Below, in pieces: positions 1 to 10,022 of a DNA stretch of 64,000 bases (position 1 is the first letter of the stretch; each line of letters begins with the position of its first letter). The notes under the pieces are model-generated. The model saw only the letters and a list, made by a program, of their open reading frames with translations. It ran no database searches and had not been told where the DNA came from. This DNA comes from Hypomyces perniciosus. Lineage: Eukaryota; Ascomycota; Sordariomycetes; Hypocreales; Hypocreaceae. Location: NCBI GenBank assembly GCA_008477525.1, contig SPDT01000001.1:558001-622000 (forward strand), written 5' to 3'. The position numbers and the translations under genes are program-made.

Positions 1-1067
1 CGGAAGTACTCGAGCTCGAAATTTTCGTTGTGTTCGTTGATGATGGCAATCATCTTGATTATGTCGGCGTACGGTATCGATCGTTCGAAGATGTCCTGTG
101 CGTAAGGAGAGGGCCACTTGAAGGTCCCTGAGAAATCGTGGAAGGCTGACATGATTAGAGAGTTACCCCGTTTCTCGTACAGCTTCTTTCGAATGTGTTC
201 CGGCAGCCAAAGTTCGACATCAATGTACTCCACTCCCCATTGAACGGCCCGATATAGGTAGTCGTAGTAGATATCTGGATTATCCATGGGGAACCTTCCG
301 TTCTCATTCGTACATCTCGTAGTGAATATGATGGGGAGTTCTGTCCTTTGTCGAAGCAGCATGACCTGGTGACCAACATAGCTCAGGCTTGGGATTTCCG
401 AAAAGGTTCCGTCATCACGAGATTCTTGGAGTAGATCAACACGAATCTCAACCGCATCAGAGCCAACGGTGAGAATATCGATATTCGGGAGGGCTGCACG
501 AACATCCGGAAAGGTTGTTGATATGAAAAATGTCCTCGGCTTCGCCATCAGTTGGCTATGTGGGTTAGTTTGACCCAAGGTGAAGGACGTGAATCTCGTC
601 AGGTCGCGTCGGAGAAAATGACAGTCGGTGTAGAGGAATTCGTAGTCGCAGTGAGCTGAGAGGTGAGGGTTTGGAGGCATCCCTAAGTTGACGCAATGTG
701 CATGAATGGCCACGACCAATCCTTGGTCCCTCTCGTCCACATCCATCTTTGCATCATCAAGGGGGAGGCCGATGACAAACCCCTGGTCCTCGCGAGCCAC
801 ATCTTTGAACCTGGACCTCAGTTTGGCTGGCTTTCCCAATACCTCTGCGAATACAGATACCACGTTTTCTTGCCCAGAGCCGTACACGATTACCACTATC
901 CGAGTGTCTCCGTTCTGCGGAGCGCCTTTGAGTGATCCGCTGTCAATCATGATGGGCCCATTGCTAGTATCTATGTTGATGGAATTCGAGTTCTTGCTGA
1001 GTCGCTGATTTGGACCCGGGGTTGGAGTTGGCGATGGGCCCGCCAACAACTGCTGAACAGCAGCCAT
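1..1067 (-). CDS. Quinate-repressor/AROM-like protein with type I dehydroquinase domain (partial)
   Basis: The frame is open from an ATG at 1067 to the left edge, so the gene is truncated by the window (about 355 residues visible). Residues from about 205 look like a type I 3-dehydroquinate dehydratase: the substrate-binding E-x-R-x-D signature (EIRVDLL), a TTRCTNENG segment, [10 protein letters not shown], the catalytic-His motif (SAFHDFSGT) and the Schiff-base Lys motif (ADIIKMIAI). Upstream, about residues 60-200, is a shortened segment resembling the shikimate-kinase-like region of QutR/Qa-1S, with a degenerate P-loop (YGSGQENV), followed by a stretch typical of the linker in that family ([14 protein letters not shown]). 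The architecture fits the fungal quinate-pathway repressor (kinase-like, dehydroquinase-like, shikimate-dehydrogenase-like domains); the last part would lie off-window. A stand-alone dehydroquinase fusion is the alternative. The partial kinase-like segment would argue against a catalytic AROM. Confidence 0.72.
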   Translation of the reverse strand, partial: MAAVQQLLAGPSPTPTPGPNQRLSKNSNSINIDTSNGPIMIDSGSLKGAPQNGDTRIVVIVYGSGQENVVSVFAEVLGKPAKLRSRFKDVAREDQGFVIGLPLDDAKMDVDERDQGLVVAIHAHCVNLGMPPNPHLSAHCDYEFLYTDCHFLRRDLTRFTSFTLGQTNPHSQLMAKPRTFFISTTFPDVRAALPNIDILTVGSDAVEIRVDLLQESRDDGTFSEIPSLSYVGHQVMLLRQRTELPIIFTTRCTNENGRFPMDNPDIYYDYLYRAVQWGVEYIDVELWLPEHIRKKLYEKRGNSLIMSAFHDFSGTFKWPSPYAQDIFERSIPYADIIKMIAIINEHNENFELEYF

Positions 1068-2039
1068 ATGTGTATAACCTTGTAGAACTGCTGATGCTTA
1101 CGCTACCACCGGTTGACCCCTGTTAGGCAGCGCTGCCTCGATCGTTATGGTTCCTGACACACTCTGTCAACTCTGTGTTGCATTCCAAGGAGAATCGCTA
1201 ATAGATGGATTGTCTTGGCAGCACAAATCAAGTACATCCAACCTATGCGATGATAGTGATCATGGGGCCAGTTGGTAGGCTCAAAGGACAAGACAGTATG
1301 TGACGAAGACAGTGAGGCGAGCCTGTGGTTTGAATTCAACGACGTGACTATTGGTCAAAACGGAGGGCTTGGAGGTTAATGATCCTTTGTGGCAACTCCC
1401 CCCAAGACCGCGGGACAATGCGTCGAAATCGAGAGCTCTGGAGAGTCGTCGGAAAGGCCCGAATAAGGCAGGTGGCAGTAAAAGAGTGAGACGGCTCGTG
1501 GAGGGATGTCTATATTTGCAGACTAAACAGGCGCCTGCCCACGTAAAGGCTGTAGATTGGTCGCAAAGGCGATTGGCAGCAGGTGATGCGAAACTTGGTT
1601 TGGGGCGCCGTGTTCGGTGGTATAGACGATAGTTTGAGATATGTCAACTTGTTGGCGCAGCTGCGGCGAGATGGCAGTGTCGAAGGAATGTGGGCGAGTT
1701 TGCTCGGCTGTACTCTGTGTATATAGTACAGTATATAGTATAGTATACCTATACTAACTAGTATTATCGCCTGGGTTGAGCGGCAATGTGCTGTCCTTGC
1801 TGTGTTTGGAAGGTAGGTAGGTATAGTAAGTAGTTGGTAGGTTAAGTGGTCGGAGTCTCCTGAGAAGTCCCTTGGGCGGAGGTTTAGTTATTTTGCGAGC
1901 GAGGTGAGCCAGACCCAGGCTTGGCGGCCTGTCGTTGGTGGAGGGATTGTGGACAAGCGGACAAAACAAAGTGCGGCTGGGTCAGACGCATCAGCAAGCG
2001 GCGGCGATCCCCCATCAGTAGTCAGACCCGGGTTTTGGC

Positions 2040-2098
2040 CCAGTAGTACTCGTAGTAGTACTCGTAGTAGTAGTAGTAGTAGTAGTACTCCGCAGTAG
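2040..2098. repeat. Trinucleotide (TAG/AGT)n microsatellite
   Basis: The tract consists of repeated AGT/TAG triplets interrupted by ACTCG steps, so that TACTCGTAGTAG units appear twice before a purer TAG run. It is directly readable and lies in the gene-free region. It shares the TACTCGTA word with the dispersed motif family. Confidence 0.85.
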
Positions 2099-2651
2099 AA
2101 GCAGCGGTAGCAATACGAAAGGATTCCTGTCCCGTTTTTGCCGTCTGTCGCACTAGAACTGTCGTATGTCTGACTTCAATTCGTCTTATGTGCAGCTCTT
2201 CTACGCGCGCGCGCCTGGAACAAAGAAGACCGAGAGATGATGTCGTCGGGATAGGCGAAGAGGGGACGACGACGAGGGTACTTCTCCGTGCTGTGGGACC
2301 GGTGACGGGTAATGCGCGGATATGTCAGCATCCAATCGAGCCCGGGCAATATTGCGGCGTTTCAGCATACGAAAGCGAGGCGATTTGTTTGACGACGGTG
2401 ATGATGTACGGAATACGGAGCACTAGGCATGGGCATGCGTACTTGTATGTACAGAGTAAGATTCTAGTGCCCAAGTAGGTGTCCACTGCGAGAGCCTGGT
2501 GGGGTTCTTCCATTTTCATGCACTGTAAATTTTCCCTATTTGCTGGTCGGGCGCAGCACATACAATTCTCCGCCAATCGTGTCCCGCATGCGCTGCAAGA
2601 GATTTCCCCCCCAATGAGGACGTGCATGGTCTTTTTCTCCCGTGCCAGCCT

Positions 2652-2691
2652 TACGGAGTAGTACGAAGTACGTACGAAGTAATACTCGTAC
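2652..2691. repeat. Cluster of TACGRAGTA words
   Basis: Four related words lie within 40 bp: TACGGAGTA, then GTACGAAGTAC directly abutting GTACGAAGTA, then TACTCGTAC. This is one of the densest occurrences of the dispersed motif family in this window. Confidence 0.85.
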
Positions 2692-3251
2692 AGCCTTTTA
2701 TAGACGAGCAAGAGGAGGGACGCCGTGGAATGCTCCCCTAGGTACCAATGCTATGAATAGGCAGGCTATCACAGTTACCCGTCGAATCGATGGCCATCAG
2801 GGTTCTCATTAGCCCTGATTGAATCGTATCAAGTAAAAATGATAAGCTCAAATCCCTGTTCCTGCCCCGTTTGCCGGTGTACGAGTATTATTTGACCTGT
2901 TAGGATCGTACGTATTATCGTATTATTAATGGTCGACCGTACGGATGACCCCCGCATTCGTCTAGAGAGGAATAACTCCAACCGTATCTCCCTGATTTTG
3001 TGGGGGAAGCCAAACCCTTTAAATCATGAATCCTAGTACCATCGGCAACTAAGTCGAGCTCCATATTGCAATTAGCATCTGACAGCTGAAGTCAATGTCA
3101 GATGGGGCAGACCATCGCAATAATTGCTCCTTAATACCTCCTTCGTAGTATACCTTCCCTAGTAATACTGGCAGTAAGTAGTACTCGTAGTATCTGATAT
3201 TTTGGAATGCCTGTGTCTATTTTTGCCCGATTTCCATCATTGATAGTACAA

Positions 3252-3269
3252 GTACGGAGTACTCCGTAC
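3252..3269. repeat. Perfect 18-bp palindrome GTACGGAGTACTCCGTAC
   Basis: GTACGGAGTACTCCGTAC is its own reverse complement. It consists of TACGGAGTA and its complement sharing the central GTAC. It is a perfect double copy of the dispersed motif and could form a small hairpin or a dimeric protein site. Confidence 0.9.
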
Positions 3270-3933
3270 ATCTTTTACACTTTTTTGCTAAACTACCTAG
3301 TACTACTTGGAACAACCCTTAATGTAAAGGATTTATTTATTTGTTTATTTTGAAAAAAAAAAATGAAAAAAAAGATGGGAAAATTCTCCGACATCTGTGT
3401 CGTCTAAAACACGGCCGTACTTGGTAATAATCGAATCACCTGAAACCTAACTCAATAGGTCATAAAAGGCGGGGGATAATATGGAAATCAAATTCCACGA
3501 ATGGGCGTCCATCGACATGTCAGCCACAAGAAGAAATGAGGCGGCTTACTTACATACTATGTCTAGCAGTATATTAATCCTACGGTCTCATCGCACAATG
3601 ATTTGGAATGAGTTACTATCACTATCCAATTGCGACCAAGCTATAAGAATAGTGAGATGTTGAAGCGGCAGTACGGACTTTTAGGTGGGGGTTAGGTCCA
3701 ACCTGTTATGGACGGGTCATAAGCTGGCGGAACACGGATTAATAAAACGCAGACATATTACATACTACTAACTGCCTTAAGGCCAAGTCGACAAATTCAG
3801 ATCATCATTGCATACAACCAGAGCATTCGAGTGGTTGGAACAGAAGGTTGTGGACTGAGTTATCAACCCAACCGCCAGCTCCCCTGGGATGGTCAAGCAA
3901 AGAAAAATATCCACCCAATGAGACTAGGTTCGC

Positions 3934-4473
3934 TCAAACCTTGGACCAGATGCCAATCATGTTGCCCTCCGTATCGATGAATCGGGCATAAAATCCCATG
4001 TCTCCTCCAATCTCGGTCTTGGGGCTAGACGACGATCAGTCCGGAGTTGTCCGAGTTAACACGAATGTTAGGCCACTTACCACTGAACTTTGCCTCCCAG
4101 TTCCTCCACCTTTTTGAGAGTCACATCGCAGTCCTTGACATTGAAGCTTGGCAGCACCGGAAGAGCATCCTTGACTTTCTCGTTGTGATTGGGGACGCGG
4201 AAGCCCTCCTCCATGACTGAGAATGCACCATTTAAGGTTTTGCCCCGGTTGAAAAAGTGTATATTCTTGATAGTTGGGCTGGGGTCGGGGAAGGGATCGG
4301 GGTTTACCACCCAGGAGAAGATTTCGGTGTAGAATTTCTGGGCCCTGGTGATATCTGAGATGGGAATCTGAAGCCAGCACATCTGACCAAGGCACTCCTA
4401 TTGGAGGGTGGGTAAGTTGGATGTGAACTACTGATAGCGAAGCATACATAGGACGCACCTCTGCGGGTTCCAT
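3934..4473 (-). CDS. VOC (glyoxalase/bleomycin-resistance-like) family protein
   Basis: Three exons on the minus strand: 4473-4459, 4397-4081 and 4024-3934, joined to 423 nt (140 residues). Donors are GTGCGT and GTAAGT; acceptors are TAG. The protein begins MEPAE then ECLGQMCWLQIPI, which is the first beta strand of a vicinal-oxygen-chelate fold (D-x-x-R-A-x-x-FY pattern in ISDITRAQKFYTEIFSW). It ends with GFYARFIDTEGNMIGIW, the conserved C-terminal metal-side strand of this family. Length suits a single-module VOC protein, often annotated as glyoxalase or dioxygenase superfamily; substrate cannot be inferred. The first coding exon is only 15 nt, so the start is the least certain part. It is transcribed divergently from ADE8. 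Confidence 0.85.
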
Positions 4474-4889
4474 GATGATGTTCGACAACCTCGGGATTGA
4501 TGTTTATAAAAGGGCCAGTCTCTGGTGTGTCTTTGGATTCTGTGGGGCGAGATGTGATGGATGAAAGCACCATGAACAAGCGACGTCGTTCACCCATTTA
4601 TACTTTGACTCGAATCCCTCTGGTGTTCGAAAATAATGACGCAGCTATGCCTCGTCGTCTCTCTTCTCCCTACATGCTGTCTAAACTTCAAATCTAAAGG
4701 ATGGCTGCCTGAAGATGCTGAACCCTACGCCAATGAACATCTGCTGTGGCGGGCTGTCATGGGCGTCTTTTGAGCGTCACAAACGTCGCCAAGGTGGCTT
4801 TCACGATAACCGTGAAGCTGAAGGGCTATTCGAACGAAGAGCATTAACGGTGCCGGGTGCTCAGGTCGTTTCATCCGCTTCATCAGTGG

Positions 4890-5125
4890 CGCGTTTCCCC
4901 GCAGCTGCTGAGTGCTCTGTGAGCCCTGGGGATGATTAGGTGGCTGAATTGTCACGAAGTCTTCTTGAGTTTTGGGCGACTGGATATTAGTCTTGAACTT
5001 GGGTGAATCTGAGAACTCTTTGCCTCAAACACCTAGGATTCCAGACCATTCTGTCACCAACCCTCAGGAGTTCGGGACTATTCAGCCACCTAATCATCCC
5101 CAGGTTTTACAGAGCATTCAGTTGA
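4890..5125. repeat. Short inverted-repeat element (MITE-like)
   Basis: A 25-bp core at 4925-4949 is exactly reverse-complementary to 5080-5104. Similarity extends about 25 bp outward and about 10 bp inward of the cores with mismatches mostly of the G/A or C/T type. Between the arms are about 130 bp of unrelated sequence. This resembles a small non-autonomous transposon or a foldback relic. I could not identify a target-site duplication with confidence. Confidence 0.65.
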
Positions 5126-5303
5126 ACGAAAATGAACGAGCATATTTGTTTCGTGGCTTGGTCTGAATTGACGAGAAAGAGATGGTAGGAAAGGGGGGGA
5201 AACAGCCATGCGCCACTTATACGAAGTAGGGGTCGAATCCACTTTCTGGGGGCGCCAAGATTATTCGCCGCGCCCGACTGTTCTTAATATCCATCCATCA
5301 CCT

Positions 5304-5313
5304 GTCACGTGAC
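5304..5313. promoter_or_regulatory. GTCACGTGAC palindrome upstream of ADE8
   Basis: A perfect 10-bp palindrome centred on the E-box CACGTG, about 80 bp upstream of the first in-frame ATG of the GAR transformylase gene. CACGTG boxes are bound by bHLH factors such as Cbf1 and Pho4 in yeast. Regulatory use here is inferred from position and symmetry. Confidence 0.5.
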
Positions 5314-5319
5314 ACCTCT

Positions 5320-5353
5320 GGAGGTGGAAAAACTTTGGAGGTGGAAGAACTTT
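5320..5353. repeat. 17-bp tandem duplication before ADE8
   Basis: GGAGGTGGAAAAACTTT is followed immediately by GGAGGTGGAAGAACTTT, one mismatch in 17. It lies between the CACGTG palindrome and the ADE8 start, so it may be part of the 5' leader or core promoter. Confidence 0.85.
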
Positions 5354-5392
5354 AGAGACGGAAATAAACTGTTACACCTGAAGCAGTGACTC

Positions 5393-6222
5393 ATGCATAC
5401 TGTCCGATCTCCATCCCATTCCATCGCCACATTCTCCAGAATGACCGGGCCGGAAGAGTCGCCATGTCGGATCCTGGTCATGGCCTCTGGCTTTGGCTCG
5501 AACTTCCAGGCTCTCATAGATGCTATATCTACGGGTCAGCTTCGAAATAGCCGCATCATCTCCCTCATCACGAACCGGAGAAATGCACACGCAATTGTTC
5601 GAGCGGATGAAGCAGGTAGGCGCTCTCCCATACGCGTATATACAGCATGCAACTAATTCACGACCAGGCATTCCTTGGGATTACTTCAATCTAATCAGTA
5701 ACGGGTTCTTGCGGAAGGGAGAAACAGACGAACAGAAAGTAGCTGAAGGCCGTCAAAGATATGATGCTGCATTGGCCGCGAGGGTTCTATCAACAGATAA
5801 GGAAAGGCCTGAGTTGATTATTCTCGCTGGTTGGATGCATGTCTTCTCAAATGCTTTCCTAGAACCTATCGAAAGGGCAGGGGTACGGATAATCAACATC
5901 CATCCGGCACTACCCCGTAAGTTCTAAAACATCATGCTGGGTCTGGCTACTCACAATTTGCACAGGGGAGTTCGATGGAGCTATGGCGATTGAGCGAGCT
6001 TTCGAAGAGTTTAAGGCTGGGCGACTTACACGCACGGGTATTATGGCCCACTACGTAATTGATGAGGTGGATAGGGGTGCTCCTATCGTGGTCAAAGAGA
6101 TTGAGTGGAAGGGAGAGGAGCTGGAAGAGTTGAAGGAGAGGATGCATTTCCATGAGCACGAGCTGATCGTGAAGGCAACGGCGAAGGTGACCCAGGAGAT
6201 AGTGGAGGGCAGGGGAACGTAA
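5393..6222 (+). CDS. ADE8: Phosphoribosylglycinamide formyltransferase (GAR transformylase)
   Basis: Exons 5393-5615, 5668-5916 and 5966-6222 join to 729 nt (242 residues). The enzyme transfers formyl from 10-formyl-THF to GAR in de novo purine synthesis. The N-terminus has the nucleotide-binding segment RILVMASGFGSNFQAL. Exon 2/3 carries the catalytic NIHPALPGEF loop (Asn and His of the family), and YVIDEVDRGAPIV contains the conserved catalytic Asp. As in yeasts and other fungi it is a free-standing enzyme, not the metazoan trifunctional fusion. Two in-frame ATGs (5393 and 5441) are possible; the shorter form starts MTGPEES and would still contain the whole domain. Introns are 52 and 49 nt. 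Confidence 0.95.
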
Positions 6223-6446
6223 CTCGCCAGCTTGCAAAGCTGCTTGCGCTACGTCTTGAGCTGGCCGAGCCATTGGATGGCCGCAGCGACCGCCTACTTT
6301 CTGTCTGGCCAGTTCATGAGAGGGGATTTCATGGGAGCTCCAGCCAGCGAAAGACCGGTATTGGAGCAGAAGAAAGTGTTGACGCTGTCCCTGAGCCAAC
6401 AGACACTATTGCTTTAGCTGTGAAGCCAGGCACTGCTGGCAAAAAC

Positions 6447-7163
6447 ATGAAACATCGTGCCGGGACTTGGGATCCAGACGAAGTTGAATTCTGTCGAAAC
6501 ATGGGAGACAAAATGAAAGAGAAGGGGACCATGCATCCTGATGGCGGTTTCACTTGCAATTGTGGTCATACATGGGGCCAGAAAACTTTCTGGAAGCACA
6601 TCCACATGTGGGAAAAACATTGCCGTTCAATCCAACATCGTTCCGCAAATCCTGATGATCCTTACATCTGTATTTGCGGGGAACTCCTTGCAAATGCGAG
6701 AGAAGATCAAAACCATGAGCAGTCTCCAAAACATTCTGCATGGAGTGAAGCATACGAAAGAATCAGATCAGGATTGCTGTCAAGTTTTGAACTCAGGCAG
6801 AGAGAACTTGCATCCCTTTGTGTCCAGGGCGAGAGGGTCAGGTTCGACTGGCGATGTACTTGCGGCACAGTGCAATCTTTGTTTTACCCCCCGACTGGCA
6901 TGGCTCCAAATAAGGCCTTAGAAACACACATCGAAGGACCTTGCGCACTCCGCAAATTTGCCTATGGCCCGCAGCCTGCCGAACTTGGGTATACCTGCGA
7001 GTGCGGCACTATCTTGACGTCGAAAACGAACTCAGCCGGGAAACCAAATACGTTGAAACATCACAAGACATTGGCCTTTCACCAGGCATTCCTCGATTCC
7101 AAAGATTCAGCATGTTCCGAGTGCAAACTACTCGTCGATCAGTCAACTTCCCTCAACACATAA
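6447..7163 (+). CDS. Orphan protein with four C-x-C-G...H/C modules
   Basis: The open frame continues upstream to about 6273, but 6447 is its first ATG (238 residues). I do not recognise the family. Four related modules are visible: CNCG (residues 37-40), CICG (75-78), CTCG (137-140) and CECG (184-187). Each is preceded by an aromatic residue within about three positions and followed 12-21 residues later by a His plus a second His or Cys 4-6 residues on (for example H90/H96, H161/C166, H206/H212). This pattern suggests repeated zinc-binding units, perhaps degenerate zinc fingers. A last CSEC pair lies at 223-226. It starts only about 225 bp after ADE8 on the same strand, so an upstream non-coding or spliced 5' exon is possible. 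Function unknown; an old pseudogene is possible but there are no internal stops. Confidence 0.55.
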   Translation: MKHRAGTWDPDEVEFCRNMGDKMKEKGTMHPDGGFTCNCGHTWGQKTFWKHIHMWEKHCRSIQHRSANPDDPYICICGELLANAREDQNHEQSPKHSAWSEAYERIRSGLLSSFELRQRELASLCVQGERVRFDWRCTCGTVQSLFYPPTGMAPNKALETHIEGPCALRKFAYGPQPAELGYTCECGTILTSKTNSAGKPNTLKHHKTLAFHQAFLDSKDSACSECKLLVDQSTSLNT

Positions 7164-8325
7164 TTTACTCCTTTACTTCGTACTCTGTATATCGCACTCA
7201 ATTACTAGGCCAATAACGGGCTAATAGGAAATCTATCACGATGTATAGAATTGGTGTTGTTATTGTGATTGAAAGTGTTATAGAAGATCGAGGAATTGAA
7301 AGCTAGGAAGATTTCTGTGTATGCGCACGGACCATCTGTTCCAGTAGCAATTTTTGTCTGTTCCAATAGCATTACTCTTTAACTAAAACCAGCCTTAAAC
7401 TCTTTTATATATATATAAAGTAATTTAGAAATAGGCCACTTATTAAGCCTCCCAAATAACTAATCTTTATAAAATCTCTAAAAGTCCTTTAATTTATAAA
7501 TCTTAGGCACTGGAGTACCTTTATAGAGGGCCCATTCTTTATAATTATTAAAATTGCAAGTGTAAGAAGATTTGCCCTATAACTATCTAACCTTATTAGC
7601 TTATTATAATAGCTCGAGTGGGAAGGAGGCATAAATATAGGATAAGTGTTGAGGACAGCTTCCTGACTGGCGAGGACTTTGGGATCGTACTTATTAAGGC
7701 CCCTCTCCTTGTCGTGTTCAATGTGCTGCCCGCTGACCCAGCCATTAGACCTAGCATGGTCTATGATGGATGACGGGTCAGTATGGTTTTGCTCGTGAAG
7801 ACGGCATGAAGGTCTGGTTAGATAGAAATAATAAGGGATATTGAAACGATGATATCTTTGGAAAATGGAAGTGGGAGGGTGCTTAGCTATAAAATCGCTT
7901 TCCCCGCCTCACAATGTGATTTTTAACGCTATGTTAACCAATTGTCAAGATTGTGATTGTGATACCTGCTTCGTGTATGTCGGTTGCAAGATACTGGGTC
8001 GCGACGAGTCGCGCGACCCTCTGAGGCGGCTCTGCCCAGGCATCTCCCCAGGCATCTACGAGTACGGAGTATACATGGCTCGCTCCGCACGGACCACTTG
8101 GCGAGAGCCAAACTCACAGTTTCCTTTTACTCGTGGTTCGCTGGGACGTGACGCAGCAAACTTCCCTTCCATCTATCTACATCTACTTCGTCGCTTTGTT
8201 CTCTTTGTCATCTGCAAAACCATCACTTCCACTTTCACATCCTTACCGATTGCATCACACCGACGATTTCCATTCCGAATTCCATTTTCTGACGTCACTA
8301 TCGTCGAAAACCACTCGTCGTCGCG
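7164..8325. other. Spacer with AT-rich island
   Basis: About 1.2 kb between the Cys/His-repeat gene and the NASP-type gene. The 5' part has the 3' flank of the former. The middle (about 7370-7640) is markedly AT-rich. The right end is the NASP promoter and leader, including an ACGAGTACGGAGTATA word near 8059. Frames here do not resemble proteins. Confidence 0.6.
7370..7640. repeat. AT-rich, TA-dinucleotide-rich island (possible RIP relic)
   Basis: The stretch has TATATATATATA, many TTATAA, TTTATAAA and CTTTAATT words and very few CG dinucleotides, in contrast to the flanks. High TA with loss of CpA/TpG is typical of repeat-induced point mutation in ascomycetes, so this may be a mutated transposon fragment. 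That reading is inference; no recognisable transposon protein remains. Confidence 0.45.
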
Positions 8326-10022
8326 ATGGCCGAACCCACTCCAGAGACGCGACCCATTGACGAGCAGCCAGTTGACGAGCCTCTCCCAGTCGACACCAAC
8401 GAGGCCACGCCCGAAGTCGCAGAAGAAGTAGAAGACGAAGAAGAAGAGCAAGAAGAGGACATCAAGTCTAAGAGGGTCACCCTCGCTGATCTCAGCGCCA
8501 AGGGCACTGCTCTCTACGCGCACAAGAAGTACGAGGAGGCCACCGACATCTTCTCCAGAGCGAGTGACCTGCAAGCCGAAATCAACGGCGAGACCGCGCC
8601 AGAGAATGCCGAGATTCTCTTCCACTACGGGCGCAGCTTGTTCAAGGTCGGCCAGATCAAGAGCGATGTCCTCGGTGGCTCTGCTGTAGAGAAGGCAAAG
8701 CCTACCACTGACACCGGCGCGCCCAAGAAACCCACAGCGAAACCAGCCGAGACAGAAGCCGACAAGGCAACCGAGGGGCAATCAGAGTCTAGCAAAGAGA
8801 ACAAGGCCGACGAGAGCAAGGATATCCCGGAACAGAAGAAGCCCTACTTCCAGTTCACAGGCGATGAGAACTTTGACGAATCGGAAGAAGATGAGGTGGG
8901 TAACGCACCAGCTTCATCAAATTATGCGCGCTGTCTAATTACCCATCGTTGATACAGCAGGAGGAAGAGGAACAAGAAGAGGACGATGACGACCTTGCAA
9001 CCGCCTTTGAGATCCTAGACCTCGCTCGTGTTTGCTATCTCAAACAGCTAGACAAGATTCGCGATGAAGAAGAGAAAGAAGAGAAGGGCAAGGGCAAAGA
9101 GGCGGCGAAGGAGGACTCCTCAGCAGTGAGGCACATCAAGGAGCGTCTTGCAGAGACGCACGATGCGCTCGCGGAAATTTCTCTCGAGAATGAACGGTAC
9201 GCGCATTCAATTCAACCACCTCTATGCCACAATCCCTTCCCGCTAAGTCCACACTGTTTCTAGATACCCAAATGCCATCGAGGATGGCCGAGTGTCTCTC
9301 AACTACAAGATGGAGCTGTACCCTGAAGAATCCGAGATCATCGCCGAAGCCCACTACAAGCTCTCTCTCGCTCTCGAGTTTGCTTCCGTCACCATTTCCG
9401 GAGAGGACGGCAAGAACGCCAAGCGCGAGGAGTTGGACCAGGGCCTTCGCGACGAAGCCATCAAGGAGATGGAGCTAGCCATCAAAAGCTTCAGACTGAA
9501 GATGCAGGCCACAGAGGTCGAGATCGCGAGCTCAGCATCCCCCGAGGATAACGAACTCTCGCACAAGGCTCTGGTGGAGATGAAGGAGGTCATCGCCGAC
9601 ATGGAAGAAAGGGTATGTCCTCCACCCCCCTCCCCTCCTCCAGTGTATTACTCTGCTAACCTGGAATACAGCTTGTCGATCTGCGAAAGGATCCCACCCT
9701 TGCTCAGAACGCGAGCAGTGGTGAAGAACTCAATGCCATGGGCGGCATCTTCAAGGAGCTCTTCGGCGACGCGCTAAATCAAACCGTCGCTACGCTGGAA
9801 GCTCGTCAAGCTCGTGCCGAAGAAGCGAACAAGACGGCCGTTGATCTAACTGGCCTTGTGCGCAGAAAGAAGGCCAACGATACCAACGCGAATGATAATG
9901 CCAAGGAGACTCGGTCTGCTGCGTCTAGCAGTAAGCGTAAAGCTGAGGACGGGCTAGACGGAGGAGAATCGCCCAAGAGAGCCAGGACGGAAGATGAGGC
10001 GACCGATGAGGCTGAGAAATAG
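8326..10022 (+). CDS. NASP/Sim3/Hif1-type histone H3-H4 chaperone (SHNi-TPR)
   Basis: Four exons: 8326-8895, 8961-9196, 9264-9612 and 9672-10022, together 1,506 nt (501 residues). The N-terminus is acidic, then a TPR-like unit (LSAKGTALYAHKKYEEATDIF...) is interrupted by a long acidic, Lys-rich insert. Further TPR segments follow (DLATAFEILDLARVCYLKQL; YKMELYPEESEIIAEAHYKL). An interrupted TPR array with an acidic insert is the hallmark of NASP/Sim3/Hif1 chaperones. The C-terminus holds a basic KRK-type nuclear signal (SSSKRKAE, SPKRARTE). The first acceptor is a CAGCAG tandem, so isoforms differing by one Gln are possible. It is convergent with MPP10. Confidence 0.9.

Larger units (their letters stand above)
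1068..3933. other. Gene-free region, about 2.9 kb
   Basis: No frame here resembles a protein I know; open frames are short. It holds the upstream region of the left-edge gene, a TAG/TAC microsatellite near 2040-2098, clusters of TACGRAGTA-type words (2652-2691, 3143-3192, 3252-3269), and an A-rich tract near 3352-3375. The far right end is probably the 3' flank of the VOC-family gene. Confidence 0.6.
4474..5392. other. Divergent spacer between VOC gene and ADE8
   Basis: About 0.9 kb between two divergently transcribed genes. It contains an inverted-repeat element (about 4890-5125), a 10-bp palindromic E-box-like site (5304-5313) and a 17-bp tandem duplication (5320-5353). I see no convincing coding frame; the short frames over the repeat arms share a translated word only because the arms are inverted copies. 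Confidence 0.6.

Noticed and set aside
3340..3375. A-rich run as a retroposon tail
   Set aside because: No adjacent element body, terminal repeat or target duplication was recognised. Simple A tracts are common.
4473..4597. Upstream extension of the VOC gene frame
   Set aside because: It is in another phase and does not join to the exon carrying the VOC signature.
8173..8781. 202-codon minus-strand open frame
   Set aside because: It overlaps the first NASP exon antisense and has no recognisable domain.
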